A DNA stretch of 64,000 bases from Bradyrhizobium sp. CSA112. Lineage in GTDB: Bacteria > Pseudomonadota > Alphaproteobacteria > Rhizobiales > Xanthobacteraceae. The stretch spans positions 62,001 through 126,000 of the forward strand of contig NZ_JAACFS010000007.1 of assembly GCF_029051645.1 (NCBI RefSeq), read 5' to 3'. Positions 28,205-37,866 of the stretch are shown piece after piece. The notes under the pieces were generated by a model. That model did no database searches, was not told where the DNA came from, and saw nothing but the letters and a program-made list of their open reading frames with translations. Position 1 is the first letter of the stretch. The number at the start of each line of letters is the position of its first letter. The position numbers and the translations under genes are program-made.

Positions 28205-29584
28205 TCAGGCCTTCGTGGGCGGGATTGGAATGTCGCCGAGCAACGACGTGAGGGCGGCAACCGGGCGCTCTTCCAGCGTGGCGATCACCTCGGCGAGCGC
28301 ATCGCGTTCGGAAGGGCCCGCGAAGGCGAGCGTAACGCGATCGAACTTGCTGCGGGCCGCGCTCCAGTCGAATGGCCTGGTATGAAAGCCGTGATAATCG
28401 TCGCGCTGGGAACGAAATACAGTCCCGTCGTTCTGTTGAACTTCGAGATCGGCAGGGAGCCGGTGCGGGAACTGGGCCGACAGGCTGGGATCGGGCCTGA
28501 CCGTCACCTTGCGCAGCAGCATCTGGACATCCTCGGCGGCAATTCGCTCGGGAGCGTATTGCTCCGGCTGCACCTCGCCATCGATCAGCGCAACCGCCAG
28601 CATATAGGGCAGACTGTGATCTGCCCCCTCCTTGGTTCGCACTGTTCGCTTGTCGCCCTCCTCCCCGCCGCCAATGATCCGATGGGCGACCGCAAACGTC
28701 CTGAGCTGCACGGCGGAAACGGCGCCGACCTCAAAGCCCGGACGAGCGCGGATATCGAGAGCCGTATCGAGCGCGGATTGAGCGTGGATTTCGGCATTGT
28801 GCCGCTTGATGATTGTGCGGCGCACGCCTTCGAGATCCTCTTGCCGCCAGTCAATCTCGAAGGGACCGGCGATCACTTCCTTGAATCCCTTGGTGCCTTC
28901 GAACAACATTTCGGGTCCAGTGATTCCGCGGCTCGCAAGCAGCGCGGCGTGCGTCGCCGACATCGCTGTATTTGGATAGGCGAGTCCCTTCCAGTGAGAC
29001 AGCGCGCCCGTGCGGGTGACACGCAGCGCATTGTTGGCAGTCCCGCTGATGGCGATGGCATGCGCGATCTGCGCTGACGGCAAGCCAAGCGCCTTGGCTG
29101 CACCGGCAGCGGCCGCGTACGCGCCTTGCGTGGTGTGGTCAAAACCCCTGTCGCGGACCGGAGCGACATCGCTTAATCTGATGTGGACATGGTAGGCAAC
29201 CGCAAGCGCGGTGAGCAGATCGGCCCCGCTCGCCTCCCGCATCTCGGCCGCGGCCAGGACTGCGCCAAGATTATCGGATGGATGACATGTCTCCCCGGCA
29301 GCGATGTAGCTGTCCATGAAATCAAGGTAACGGCTGAGTGCGCCATTGTAGAACGCGGCGCGGTCCGGCGCGGTGCGGCCGCCGCCGATGAGCGTGGAGC
29401 ACGGATGGCCGCCAAGCTCGGTGACGAGGCCGCGGACCGCCACGATCGGTGGAGCATTCAGTGCCCCGATGGCCACCCCGATCGTGTCCAGCACGCGAAT
29501 CTTTAGCTGCTCCAGCGCCGGCTCGCTCAAGTCTTCCAGCCGGGCACGTTCCACAAAGCTTGCGAGCTCCTGTACCTCGGTCAT
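28205..29584 (-). CDS. MmgE/PrpD family protein
   Basis: A 459-residue MmgE/PrpD protein. The family includes 2-methylcitrate dehydratase, cis-aconitate decarboxylase and iminodisuccinate epimerase. Recognisable segments are LKIRVLDTIGVAIGALNAPP, FYNGALSRYLDFMDSY (the conserved N/D-rich active-site region), HPSDNLGAVLAAAE, ISGTANNALRVTRTG, and SHWKGLAYPNTAMSA. GAGGAA precedes the ATG. It is the first gene of a two-gene operon with the ComA-like protein. Without other methylcitrate genes it is more likely to act on a different 2,3-disubstituted dicarboxylate. Confidence 0.87.
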   Translation of the reverse strand: MTEVQELASFVERARLEDLSEPALEQLKIRVLDTIGVAIGALNAPPIVAVRGLVTELGGHPCSTLIGGGRTAPDRAAFYNGALSRYLDFMDSYIAAGETCHPSDNLGAVLAAAEMREASGADLLTALAVAYHVHIRLSDVAPVRDRGFDHTTQGAYAAAAGAAKALGLPSAQIAHAIAISGTANNALRVTRTGALSHWKGLAYPNTAMSATHAALLASRGITGPEMLFEGTKGFKEVIAGPFEIDWRQEDLEGVRRTIIKRHNAEIHAQSALDTALDIRARPGFEVGAVSAVQLRTFAVAHRIIGGGEEGDKRTVRTKEGADHSLPYMLAVALIDGEVQPEQYAPERIAAEDVQMLLRKVTVRPDPSLSAQFPHRLPADLEVQQNDGTVFRSQRDDYHGFHTRPFDWSAARSKFDRVTLAFAGPSERDALAEVIATLEERPVAALTSLLGDIPIPPTKA

Positions 29585-30117
29585 GACCGTTGGTTCCTCG
29601 TCTCATCTGCTGCCGGGCCGGGCTCACCGCAATCGCCATCGGCAAGCCAGCGCTTGCGCTCGCAAGCATTCCGGCCTCGGCCTGCCTAGATCGGCCCCGC
29701 AGACAGCTATGCGGTGAGCAGACACCTGCGCGGTGAAATGCGTGCTCCCCACGCCGTCGATCGAAATGATCGCATCTTCGGCGTCCTTTCCGCCGCCGGC
29801 CTGCGATGCAGGTCAACGTTGCAGCATGAAGACGGTTGCAACATGGGAACAAGAACCGGGAGCAGTAACTGGGCATCGCCGCGCCTGGCTTGAGCGGCGC
29901 GGTGTCATCTTAACGAGCCTCAGACAATGACGAATGGCGGCTACTCGCTCCAGCTTTGCCATCGTCCGAACGTCGTTTGGCGAGCGTGATCGTCGTGTTA
30001 CGCCGTCTGGCCGGATGTGCCGTTTTGGAGTCAAGTCGCAGAGCTGCGACCTGCCAACAAATCAATCGCAGCCCGCGATCGGTCCTGCTGGGCCACCAAT
30101 GAGTCCAGGCGCCCGGC
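29585..30117. other. Intergenic region without a supported gene
   Basis: No convincing gene was found on either strand. It separates the promoter side of the MmgE/PrpD operon from the 3' end of the metallophosphoesterase gene. Near 30090 a stretch GGTCCTGCTGGGCCACCA weakly resembles the tRNA-derived repeat at 54243-54288. Confidence 0.45.
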
Positions 30118-30840
30118 TTAGACCTCAATCAAGGCATAGGGTCGACCGGTGGGCTTTTTGATTGACCGAGCCACGTTGTAGACCGGGGCGCCTCCGGGCG
30201 TGTGTCCCTCATAGCGGCCCTGATGGGCGTGGCCGTGCACTACCGCGCTCACATTAAATCGATCGATCGTTTCGCCGAGACGTGATGAGCCGAGGAACGG
30301 AAGAATCTCCAGTGGCTCGCCTTCGACCGTATCGAGAACCGGCGCATAGTGAAGGACGACGACAGCCTGCTTGCTCGCCACAGCGCGCATCGCATTTTCG
30401 AGGCGCGTCGCTTCGTTGATGGCTTCGGCCACCAAGCTCTTGACGGCGGCCTCACCGAACGATGCAAGCATACGACGGCCGAATCCGCCGATGAAGCCCT
30501 TCACACCGACGAAGGCAACACCGTGGATTTCGTACGACTGCCCATTGAGCAAATGCATCCCGGCACTCTTCAAGATGCTCTTAACGTCTTCAGTCTGCCC
30601 GGATTCGTAGTCGTGGTTTCCGAGCACGCCGACAACAGGAATGGAGCAAGCACGCAAATCCTCTGCCAGAAGTTCCGCTTCAGACGGCTTGCCGAGGTCA
30701 GTGAGGTCGCCGCAAAGGACGAGCACCTGGGCCTTGGTCGAGAGCTCGGCAAACAGCTCCCGGAAGGTCAACGTGCGGTCCTCCTTCACGTGGAGATCGC
30801 CAATGGCAGCGAAGGTGAGCTTGTCGGGCTTTTTGGACAT
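30118..30840 (-). CDS. Calcineurin-like metallophosphoesterase
   Basis: A 240-residue calcineurin-type phosphoesterase with the full metal-binding set: GDLH (14-17), LCGDLTDLG, GNHDYESG, a His in VVLHYAPVL and the final GHAHQGRYEG. It is cytoplasmic with no signal peptide. The ATG at 30840 overlaps the region of the upstream nucleotidyltransferase stop (30845), so they form a tight pair. Substrate unknown; the family includes cyclic nucleotide and nucleic-acid phosphodiesterases. Pairing with a nucleotidyltransferase suggests it could remove a group added by its neighbour. Confidence 0.87.
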   Translation of the reverse strand: MSKKPDKLTFAAIGDLHVKEDRTLTFRELFAELSTKAQVLVLCGDLTDLGKPSEAELLAEDLRACSIPVVGVLGNHDYESGQTEDVKSILKSAGMHLLNGQSYEIHGVAFVGVKGFIGGFGRRMLASFGEAAVKSLVAEAINEATRLENAMRAVASKQAVVVLHYAPVLDTVEGEPLEILPFLGSSRLGETIDRFNVSAVVHGHAHQGRYEGHTPGGAPVYNVARSIKKPTGRPYALIEV

Positions 30841-30844
30841 CGCG

Positions 30845-31603
30845 CTACTTACTATCCACGTCTGCGTCGATAAAGCCCCAATCCTCAACGGCCGGCTCAT
30901 AGTCGACCTGCGAGAACAGGCGCCCCCGACATATCTTCACGCGCGGAGGAGGAAGCTCGAACTGGGTCTTCAGGCGGGCGACCAGTTCGTCCATCAGCCA
31001 GCGCGGCACGCAATCGCGCTCGCTGGGGTAGGCCCAGCGGAAGTTGAGTAGATGCGCCAGAAGAACCTCCCAATGCAGCTCCATGTGAGCAAGCAGACGC
31101 TGCCAGTCGATTTGATCGTGCTGCTTGAGAACGAGATGCGCGATATCCGCACCGTCGTAACGGTGGCGCAACTGGACGAAGGCCTTGGACCAGATCAGCT
31201 CCGTCGGGGCGATAACGCGCATCGGCGTACCCAACACCTCAATGCGCGGCGCGGATTCGAACCATTGGTCCGTCACCGGAGCCATGCCATACCAGAACGC
31301 GAAGATCACATCGAAAAAGTGCTCATCCTGGAAGACCTTGCCGAGCCAGCGCTCGTCCTCGATTTCGACGGTGTATCCCAGGTCCTGGAAGTGGTTGAGG
31401 ACATGTGGATAATCACTCGGCTTGCAGACGATATCGAGATCTTTGGTCTCGCGCACCACGCCGGTATAGGCGCTGAGCGCATACGTCCCCGCCAACAGAA
31501 ACGGAAGATCGAGCTTCGCGAGCTCACGCAACGCCCGGGCGTAAAATACTTCGGCGCGGGCCGATGGCGCGGTCGGCTCGGCGGCTGCATCGACCGTCTC
31601 CAT
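30845..31603 (-). CDS. Nucleotidyltransferase-fold protein
   Basis: A 252-residue protein. The segment LLAGTYALSAYTGVVRETKD followed by LDIVCKP is the nucleotidyltransferase signature (small residue-rich helix, then DxD as DLDI). The C-terminal part is helical and Trp-rich. It resembles stand-alone NTases of the AbiEii/MNT-like superfamily. Adjacent to and overlapping the metallophosphoesterase, it forms a two-gene unit. The ATG at 31603 (METVDAAAEP) is chosen; a start at 31636 would add 11 residues. Target molecule unknown. Confidence 0.75.
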   Translation of the reverse strand: METVDAAAEPTAPSARAEVFYARALRELAKLDLPFLLAGTYALSAYTGVVRETKDLDIVCKPSDYPHVLNHFQDLGYTVEIEDERWLGKVFQDEHFFDVIFAFWYGMAPVTDQWFESAPRIEVLGTPMRVIAPTELIWSKAFVQLRHRYDGADIAHLVLKQHDQIDWQRLLAHMELHWEVLLAHLLNFRWAYPSERDCVPRWLMDELVARLKTQFELPPPRVKICRGRLFSQVDYEPAVEDWGFIDADVDSK

Positions 31604-31924
31604 AGATCCAGTGAGCGGTCTGAGTCGCTTCACCATGAAGGTTCATTCGAAGCTCATCGGCTTCGGTCATCAGGATGCCCGTTTGACAATCGAACAGACC
31701 GCGCAAAGTTCCATCGCCACAGTTCCCCTACCGGCGACAAAAGAGGCCGCCGGTGGGACACGGGCTTCGCTATCACGCCGGCGGCTGTCGGCACCTAGCC
31801 TGTTGGACCAGAATTTTCGCTCGAACCGGTGACCTTCGTGCTCCGCAAAGCGCCTTTTTTGCAGCAATCCTGCCGGTCGGCAGACCGGCCCTGCGGTAGC
31901 TACCGCTGCTACTAAGGGAGCGGG
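31604..31924. other. Intergenic region without a supported gene
   Basis: No gene is evident. The stretch lies between the divergently placed nucleotidyltransferase start and a remnant ATPase reading frame. Confidence 0.4.
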
Positions 31925-32378
31925 CTCCTGGTGCCCTATTTCCTGAGCCTGCCCGCTGAGCCGCACGATCATGCCGGCGCGGTGAACGACGGCTTGGATG
32001 TTGTCACCAAGGCGCTGGACCGAGTGACAGCAACCGGCGAGCCGTGGTTTGAGGCCGAACTCCATCGGATGATGGGCGAGCTGATGCTGCTATTGCCGAG
32101 GTCCGATCCGACCGCCGCGGAAGCACGGTTCGCCCGTGCGGCGGCAACGGCGCGCCAGTAAGGCGCCGCTGTGGGAGCTGCGCGCGACGACACGCCTTGC
32201 AGAAGTTTGGAGAGAACAGGGCCGGTGCGGCGAGGCACACGACCTGCTCAGCCCGCTCTATAGCCAGTTTTTCACCGAGGGTTTTGGGACACCGGATCTA
32301 CAGGCTGCCAGCGCAATACTTCGAGAGACCGCTGCCAGCTTCGAACCGAACAACCCGATCCCAAATGCCAGTGGTTGA
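31925..32378 (+). pseudogene. C-terminal TPR remnant of a cyclase/ATPase regulator
   Basis: VPYFLSLPAEPHDHAGAVND, GLDVVTKALDRVTATGEPWF, EAELHRMMGELMLLLPRSDP and RFARAAATARQ are followed by a stop. The match then continues in another frame as APLWELRATTRLAEVWREQG and YSQFFTEGFGTPDLQAAS. This is the C-terminal tetratricopeptide region common to large adenylate-cyclase/AAA-ATPase regulators, the same class as the gene entering the right edge of the window. Only this end survives, with one frameshift. Confidence 0.7.
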
Positions 32379-32424
32379 TCCTGCACACGAGCATGGCCGT
32401 GCGGCCACAGTTCGCGTGTTGCCC

Positions 32425-32841
32425 TTAAGCCCAGCCCAGTTGCTTTAGTGCCATGCCAGAATGCCAGATCTTCGTCATGTGGCTGATCTTGTCGTCGGTG
32501 AATTGCATCACGTAGACGTAGTCTGAAGTCGTCTTTTTGCCGGTTGGCTCACACGGACCACCGGGACCGGTATGCGTACCCGAAAAGACGGCATAGGCGG
32601 CGACGTTGTTTCGTTCGGTATCGGTAGCGAAGGATTTCACCTCGTAGCTGCTGTCCGGCATAGCGGTTGTTACCCCCTTCATCCAATCCGCGTATTCCGC
32701 AAGTGTTTTAATATCTGCAAGCGGTTCGGCCTGAGCGGCGAAGGTCGCGTTTGGAGCACAGTAAGCCTTGCATATTTCCCAGCCTTTTCCTGTCTCGCAG
32801 GCGGCAAAGAAATCTTTGGCAATTGCCGTGATCGATGCCAT
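32425..32841 (-). CDS. NTF2/SnoaL-like small protein
   Basis: A 138-residue alpha+beta-barrel protein of the NTF2-like/SnoaL-like ester-cyclase type. ITAIAKDFFAACETGKGWEI with YCAPNATFAAQAEPLADIKT, then WMKGVTTAMPDSSYEVKSFA and DDKISHMTKIW, are typical of this fold. A leader-less soluble protein is predicted. AAGGAGA precedes the ATG. Function is not readable; relatives include polyketide cyclases, isomerases and small ligand-binding proteins. It stands alone. Confidence 0.8.
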   Translation of the reverse strand: MASITAIAKDFFAACETGKGWEICKAYCAPNATFAAQAEPLADIKTLAEYADWMKGVTTAMPDSSYEVKSFATDTERNNVAAYAVFSGTHTGPGGPCEPTGKKTTSDYVYVMQFTDDKISHMTKIWHSGMALKQLGWA

Positions 32842-32957
32842 GAGCGTTTCTCCTTAGTATTTATGAACTAACCGCCAACCGAGGGACTTCCAGGTTAACG
32901 CCGCGAGCGTGGTCCCCCGATCCATCTGAGTTTGCCGGATCCGCCTCGTTACTCGTT

Positions 32958-33442
32958 TCACGCACAACTCGCCGCGAGCGTGCGAGTCAAATCCGCCACC
33001 TTGCCGACCGACGCCGGTGAGAAAAATGAGCCGGCCAGCGGAGTTGCTGAATCGATCGGTTTCCTTGACGATCTATCCAGTTGGCTGAAGGCCTGCGACT
33101 CGGTGTCGTACATGCCAGCAGTGGTGGTTGTGAATGTCCCCGCTCTTGCCGTGACGACCACCGTTCCCGCGTAAGATTGCAGTGCTTTGGGCAACGAAGG
33201 CAGTCCTGCCGTTTCGGCCATTCCGTGCGCCGTGAAAAACCACGTTGCGCCGCTTAGGGCGGGCTCGCTGCTCATCACTGTTCCAACGATGCAAAGGTCG
33301 ATTTGGCTCAAGCAACCTTCTTTGGTCATCTGAAGCGCAATTGTCGCCTCAAAGTTTCGGCACTGCGCGGGCTGTTGTGCGAAGCCGGCGCTCGTCGAAA
33401 GTGACAGTGCAACGATCAGGGTTGAAAGGCGGTTTTCATCAT
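32958..33442 (-). pseudogene. Exported hypothetical protein with a frameshift at the start
   Basis: AGGAGGGC precedes ATGATG at 33442-33437, but that frame stops after eight codons. One base over, the sequence reads NRLSTLIVALSLSTSAGFAQ, a clean signal peptide, followed by QPAQCRNFEATIALQMTKEG and a 150-residue secreted domain with conserved-looking cysteines. Adding one A to the run at 33433-33436 would give MMKNRLSTLIVAL and join start and gene. The reading frame is therefore probably broken by a one-base loss in a homopolymer. No family was recognised. Confidence 0.6.
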
Positions 33443-33760
33443 GCCCTCCTTTTCTGCTGGATGTGCACTCTACATCTGATTGGAGGGGTAAACTAGAGCG
33501 CGCCAGCGCACCCTTCCAATTAGGCCGCTGCCAATCGAAAGTCCGCAAATGGGACAATTGTGTCATTGTGGTCGTCGCCGACTACTCTTCCCCTGGAAAC
33601 GGACATCGTCAGGGCCGGTCGTCATGTCTCAAAGGTGCCAGAAGCGGACCTTTCGAATGAGTTGGAGATGTGGCACGGCACTGCGGCGCGCCGCTATACC
33701 AGCGCCACGCCCGACTCGAAGCGTTGTCCGCGGAAAGCCACGATCGACGCGCCGCGAGCA

Positions 33761-34744
33761 TCACATGGGCGGTCGGTTCTTGGCCCACTCCGTATATTTC
33801 TTCGCCTTTGAGTGCGTTTCGGCGAAGTACTTTTCGTACTCATCGCCAATCATGATCTTGATGGCGAGGCCCTGCTCCTCGAGCTTCTTCACGTGCTCGG
33901 GGTCTTCCATCGCCTTCTTGAGAACGTCGCTCAGCTTGGCCACGAGCGGCGCCGGCATCCCCTTCGGACCGGCGAGACCGCGTGTCGAGCTCGAGATCAC
34001 CGTCGGAAGGCCGAGCTCTTTCATGGTCGGCACGTCGGGCAAGAACCTGGACCGCGCATCATCCATCACGGCCAACGCTCGCACCTCGCCCGACTGTACG
34101 CGCTTGACGATGCTGCCGACGTTGTCGAACGCCACATCGATGTTGCCGGCCATGATCTCCTTGAACTGCGCGGCGCCGCCTTCAAGGTGCACGAGACGGA
34201 ATTTTGCGCCCGGCGCTGCTTCCTCGGTCATCAGGATCGCCAGGTGGTCGTCCGACAGGATGCCGGTCGTAGCGGCGCGGATCGTTCCCGGCGATTTCTT
34301 GGCCGCGTCGATGAGGTCCTGCACTGTCTTGTAGGGGCTGTCCGCCCTGACCCAGATAACGCCAGGATCCAGCACCTGGTTGATGATCGGTGTGAAGTCC
34401 TTCTCGGTGAAGACCGCCCTGCGTTCCGGATCGAGGATTACCGTATTGGTAGCGGGCAGGTTGATGAAGCCGATGTAGTAGCCGTCGGGCCTCTGGCGCA
34501 CCAATTCTGTCCACCCGATCTGGCCACCGGCGCCGCCGCGGTTGATCACCACGATCGGCTGTCCCAGCGCCTTCTCGGCAATGGATGCGACGATGCGCGC
34601 CGCAATATCGGTCGATCCTCCCGCCGGGAAGGCGACCATCAGCTGGATCGGCTTGGTGGGAAAATCCTGCTGCGCCCTCGCAGCTCCGGTCACCGCCGCG
34701 AGCACAATGGCCGCAACGGAGAGGCATTTCGTGAGCTTGGGCAT
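33761..34744 (-). CDS. tctC: Tripartite tricarboxylate transporter substrate-binding protein (TctC/Bug family)
   Basis: A 327-residue periplasmic binding protein of the Bug/TctC family. The signal peptide covers residues 1-24 (CLSVAAIVLAAVTGAARA|Q). The mature part begins FPTKPIQLMVAFPAGGSTDI, the family signature, and retains VVINRGGAGGQIG and the GDEYEKYF C-terminus. It binds an organic acid and hands it to the TctAB membrane unit. It is the last gene of tctB-tctA-tctC, 48 bases after tctA. The ligand cannot be named. This family is greatly expanded in Bradyrhizobium-type genomes. Confidence 0.92.
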   Translation of the reverse strand: MPKLTKCLSVAAIVLAAVTGAARAQQDFPTKPIQLMVAFPAGGSTDIAARIVASIAEKALGQPIVVINRGGAGGQIGWTELVRQRPDGYYIGFINLPATNTVILDPERRAVFTEKDFTPIINQVLDPGVIWVRADSPYKTVQDLIDAAKKSPGTIRAATTGILSDDHLAILMTEEAAPGAKFRLVHLEGGAAQFKEIMAGNIDVAFDNVGSIVKRVQSGEVRALAVMDDARSRFLPDVPTMKELGLPTVISSSTRGLAGPKGMPAPLVAKLSDVLKKAMEDPEHVKKLEEQGLAIKIMIGDEYEKYFAETHSKAKKYTEWAKNRPPM

Positions 34745-34792
34745 TTCCTCATCCTCCTCTTATGCTTCGAAGTCTCACACTCTCGATTCCTG

Positions 34793-36289
34793 TCAGGTGG
34801 TAGATCCCTCCCGGAGTTGGCGCGGCTGCAGCCGTAGCGCCGAGGCGACGAGCACAATACCTGCCAGCACCAGCAGCGTGAGGCAGAGCGGGCGGGTAAA
34901 GAAGATGGAGAAGTCGCCCGCCGACATCTCGAGCGACGTTCTGAGCGACTTCTCGAGGAAGGGTCCGAGAATCAGCCCCAGCACCAGGGGTGCGATCGGC
35001 ATGTCGATCTTGCGCATGCCATAGCCGATGATGCCGCAGACGATCATGACGCCGATATCGAACGCGTTCTGCTGCAGGCTGTAGGCGCCGATGACGCAAA
35101 ACAGGAGTGTGCAGACGCACACATAAGCGTAGGGCAGATGTAGGATGCGCGCCCACAAGCCGACGAAAGGCAAATTCAGAACGAGCAGCAGGATATTGCC
35201 GAGAAAGAAGCTCGCGATCACGGCCCAGACAAGATCCGGGCGCTCCTGGAAGAGGAACGGCCCCGGGGTGAGCCCGTTGACGATGAACGCGCCCATCAGC
35301 ACCGCAATCGTCGGCGAGCTTGGGATGCCGAGAGTCAGCAGCGGAATCATGGCGGCATTGGCGTAGGCGTTGTTGGCGCTCTCGGGTGCCGCCACGCCTT
35401 CGATGGCGCCGTGCCCAAACCGCTCTGGCGTCTTCGAGAGACGCTTCTCGAAGACATACGCCACGAAGGTCGGAATGATCGCACCGACACCCGGAATAAG
35501 CCCAAGGAAAAAGCCGATGCCGGTTCCGCGTCCGATGGCGCCGATGGAGCGGCGCCACTCCTCGCGCGAAGGCAGCAATGAGGCGAGGTCGGTCTTGATG
35601 ACCTGGCGACGCGGCTGCTGGATGGCGAGGAGGATTTCGGCGACGCCGAACAGGCCCATCACGACGGGAATGAAGCCGAGGCCGTCATAGAGGCTCGGAA
35701 TGCCGAGCGTGAAGCGCGGAGCCCCGCGTACGGGATCGATTCCGACCATGGCAATGAGAAGCCCGAGTATTGCCATGGTGAGTCCGGCGAGCAGCGAACG
35801 GCCGCCGAGGCCGGTGATGAGACAAAGGCCGACCAGCATCAGCGCGAAGAATTCCGGCGGACCGAACTTCAAGGCTACCTGCGCGAGCGGCGGGGCGACG
35901 ATGACCAGCGCAATGGTCGCAACGATTCCGCCGACAAATGAGCCGATCGCCGCGATGCCGAGTGCGGTGCCGCCGCGGCCCTGTTTGGCCATCTGGTGCC
36001 CGTCGATACAGGTGATCACTGACGCGGCTTCGCCCGGCACGTTGATCAGCACCGAGGTCACCGTGCCCCCATACATCGCGCCATAGTAGATGGCCGAAAG
36101 CATGATGAGGGCGCCAGTCGGGTCGAGCTTGAAGGTCAGGGGTATCAAGATTGCGGTGCCGGCGGCAGGCCCGAGGCCGGGCAGCACGCCGATGAGCGTG
36201 CCAAGGATACAGCCGATGAGCGCGAAAGCGAGGTTCTGCAGGCTGAGCGCCGCCGTCAGGCCCGCCATCAGATGCGCAAGCGTGTCCAT
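34793..36289 (-). CDS. tctA: Tripartite tricarboxylate transporter, large permease TctA
   Basis: A 498-residue membrane protein with about 11-12 hydrophobic segments and the TctA signatures [40 protein letters not shown] and [20 protein letters not shown]. The ATG at 36289 ([10 protein letters not shown]) lies 13 bases after the tctB stop, so the genes are translated in sequence. Together with TctB and TctC it forms a sodium- or proton-driven, binding-protein-dependent secondary transporter. Confidence 0.93.
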   Translation of the reverse strand: MDTLAHLMAGLTAALSLQNLAFALIGCILGTLIGVLPGLGPAAGTAILIPLTFKLDPTGALIMLSAIYYGAMYGGTVTSVLINVPGEAASVITCIDGHQMAKQGRGGTALGIAAIGSFVGGIVATIALVIVAPPLAQVALKFGPPEFFALMLVGLCLITGLGGRSLLAGLTMAILGLLIAMVGIDPVRGAPRFTLGIPSLYDGLGFIPVVMGLFGVAEILLAIQQPRRQVIKTDLASLLPSREEWRRSIGAIGRGTGIGFFLGLIPGVGAIIPTFVAYVFEKRLSKTPERFGHGAIEGVAAPESANNAYANAAMIPLLTLGIPSSPTIAVLMGAFIVNGLTPGPFLFQERPDLVWAVIASFFLGNILLLVLNLPFVGLWARILHLPYAYVCVCTLLFCVIGAYSLQQNAFDIGVMIVCGIIGYGMRKIDMPIAPLVLGLILGPFLEKSLRTSLEMSAGDFSIFFTRPLCLTLLVLAGIVLVASALRLQPRQLREGSTT

Positions 36290-36302
36290 CGCGTGCCCTG
36301 CC

Positions 36303-36788
36303 TCACACCCCGAATGCGCCGATCGGCAACGGCACCTTGAGCCACTGGTAGAAGACGTGGAAGACGCCAAAGCTCCCCGCGAGTGCCGTCAGCGCGATTG
36401 CGATCGGGGACCGTGCGCCGAGAATGAACAGCACTCCCACGATGAATGGCAGCATGGTCAGCCGGTACCCGAGGGGCTCGAACAGGGCTGCCGCCGCGGT
36501 CAGGGCAATGATTACGCCGATTGCCTGCAGCGCCATCCGCCGGTCCGGCGCAAGGCTCATGGCGGTGCCCTCGGCGGCCTTGGCCAGTGTCACTTGCACC
36601 AGGATCGCGGCGGAGAGGACCCCACCGATGAGGCTGAGCCAGAACGGAAAGAAGCCAGGGCCCGGGCCCAGGGCATCGGTCAGCGAATAGCCAAGGGACG
36701 TCACGAGCGCGGGCACGAAGATGCCAAGGAGGCACACGCAGGCGACTTGCCAGCCCAATTTGAGAGCCTTGCTGCCGCTGGTCGGCAT
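36303..36788 (-). CDS. tctB: Tripartite tricarboxylate transporter, small permease TctB
   Basis: A 161-residue membrane protein with four predicted helices, the standard size and topology of TctB (for example VACVCLLGIFVPALVTSLGY and PGFFPFWLSLIGGVLSAAIL). GGGAGGA lies before the ATG at 36788. It is the first gene of the tctBAC operon. The order B-A-C is less common than C-B-A but occurs in alphaproteobacteria. Confidence 0.9.
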   Translation of the reverse strand: MPTSGSKALKLGWQVACVCLLGIFVPALVTSLGYSLTDALGPGPGFFPFWLSLIGGVLSAAILVQVTLAKAAEGTAMSLAPDRRMALQAIGVIIALTAAAALFEPLGYRLTMLPFIVGVLFILGARSPIAIALTALAGSFGVFHVFYQWLKVPLPIGAFGV

Positions 36789-37204
36789 GGCTTCCTCCCC
36801 TCGCCGCCGGGTATCGAGCATCCTTTGTGCGGCTCTGTCAGGTCGGCCGCTTCCTTAACGCGTTGACGCTCTTTTTAACGGGCACTGCGGATCATCTCGC
36901 AAACCCAACGAGATTACCAGCCCACATTCGGCACGCCGCTGCCACGACCGTGCGCTCATAATCAGGCTGACCTGACCGATGTCTGGTAACACCCCGAGAG
37001 CGCCGCGCGAGCGGATGTTCCAGAAAGGCTTCGGTTTGGCGTTGATGATGCAAGCGTTGGAGTAGTCGCCTGTTCCGGCTCCGCGCATGAAAGCGACGGC
37101 TACCTGTTCATCGCTTTTCGGCCCGACCTCGTCGGGCGAGCGGATGTTTTCAGGTGGCGCAATTGATCGAACGTATCAAGGCGATACGACGCCGATTTGC
37201 GTTC
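36789..37204. other. Intergenic region without a supported gene
   Basis: This lies upstream of tctB and should contain its promoter. No operator, terminator or gene was recognised with confidence. Confidence 0.4.
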
Positions 37205-37633
37205 TCAGCCGAGGGGTCGGCTTTGCCTGAAATGGAAATTATTCGGAGTGAACCTCCTGGCCACGGCGCGCGCCTGGCCCTCGCATGTCTCCAGCGCGAT
37301 TTTCTGGGCAAGCATGACGTCTCCGATCGGCAGAGCGCCGATCGGCATGAAACACAGCCCCTCCTGCAGGCGACCTCTTTTGTCGATCTCGCACACATTC
37401 ACCGAGGCCCCGGCGTGGATCCTGTACCGCTTTCCGCTGTCGCTTCCGACGACCTCGAAGTAGCCCTTCCTGGCGAACTGCTCTCGCTGCGCCGGCGACA
37501 GCCATTCTCGCAAGAGCCGCAGCGAGCGGCCCTCCGGCGTGCCCTCGGCGCCGTGCCTGATGAAGAGGGCTCGCGTCGCGCTTATGCGGGAACGGGAGCG
37601 GCCGCCCGGCGGCCACGGTCGAAAGCCGAACAT
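37205..37633 (-). CDS. Conserved rhizobial-type hypothetical protein
   Basis: A 142-residue protein. The C-terminal 95 residues (LREWLSPAQREQFARKGYFE, then SGKRYRIHAGASVNVCEIDK, then MPIGALPIGDVMLAQKIALE) form a compact domain that I recognise as recurring in Bradyrhizobium-like genomes without a function. The N-terminal 40 residues are Arg-rich. It begins 11 bases after the stop of the 73-residue gene upstream, so they are co-transcribed. No catalytic motif seen. Confidence 0.7.
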   Translation of the reverse strand: MFGFRPWPPGGRSRSRISATRALFIRHGAEGTPEGRSLRLLREWLSPAQREQFARKGYFEVVGSDSGKRYRIHAGASVNVCEIDKRGRLQEGLCFMPIGALPIGDVMLAQKIALETCEGQARAVARRFTPNNFHFRQSRPLG

Positions 37634-37644
37634 GGCCGGGCCGG

Positions 37645-37866
37645 TTACCCGCCGACCAGCCTGGGGAAGAAGACAGTTTCTTCCGCAGTGGGGTCGAACG
37701 ATCGTAGGTGCGCGGTCTGACCCGGACCTGTCCTAACTGCCGCGGTGAAGCCGGCATTGGTGAGCTCGTAGAACCGCTGCTCCGCCTTCGCCAGTTCTTG
37801 TGCGTCATCCGAATTGAAGGGGTGACGGCGGTCGCCGCTGCGGTCCATCACGATCTGGATCGGCAT
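37645..37866 (-). CDS. Small conserved hypothetical protein
   Basis: A 73-residue protein, MPIQIVMDRSGDRRHPFNSD and DAQELAKAEQRFYELTNAGF followed by a short acidic C-terminal part. AGGAGG lies 6 bases before the ATG. It is the middle gene of a three-gene minus-strand operon of small proteins (37205-38215). Similar short proteins are widespread in Bradyrhizobium; function unknown. Confidence 0.7.
   Translation of the reverse strand: MPIQIVMDRSGDRRHPFNSDDAQELAKAEQRFYELTNAGFTAAVRTGPGQTAHLRSFDPTAEETVFFPRLVGG

Noticed and set aside
30060..30100. Possible third copy of the CAU-tRNA-derived repeat
   Set aside because: Only about 19 bases around GGTCCTGC(T/C)GGGCCACCA match; the anticodon arm and the 100-base leader are absent, so it is not counted.
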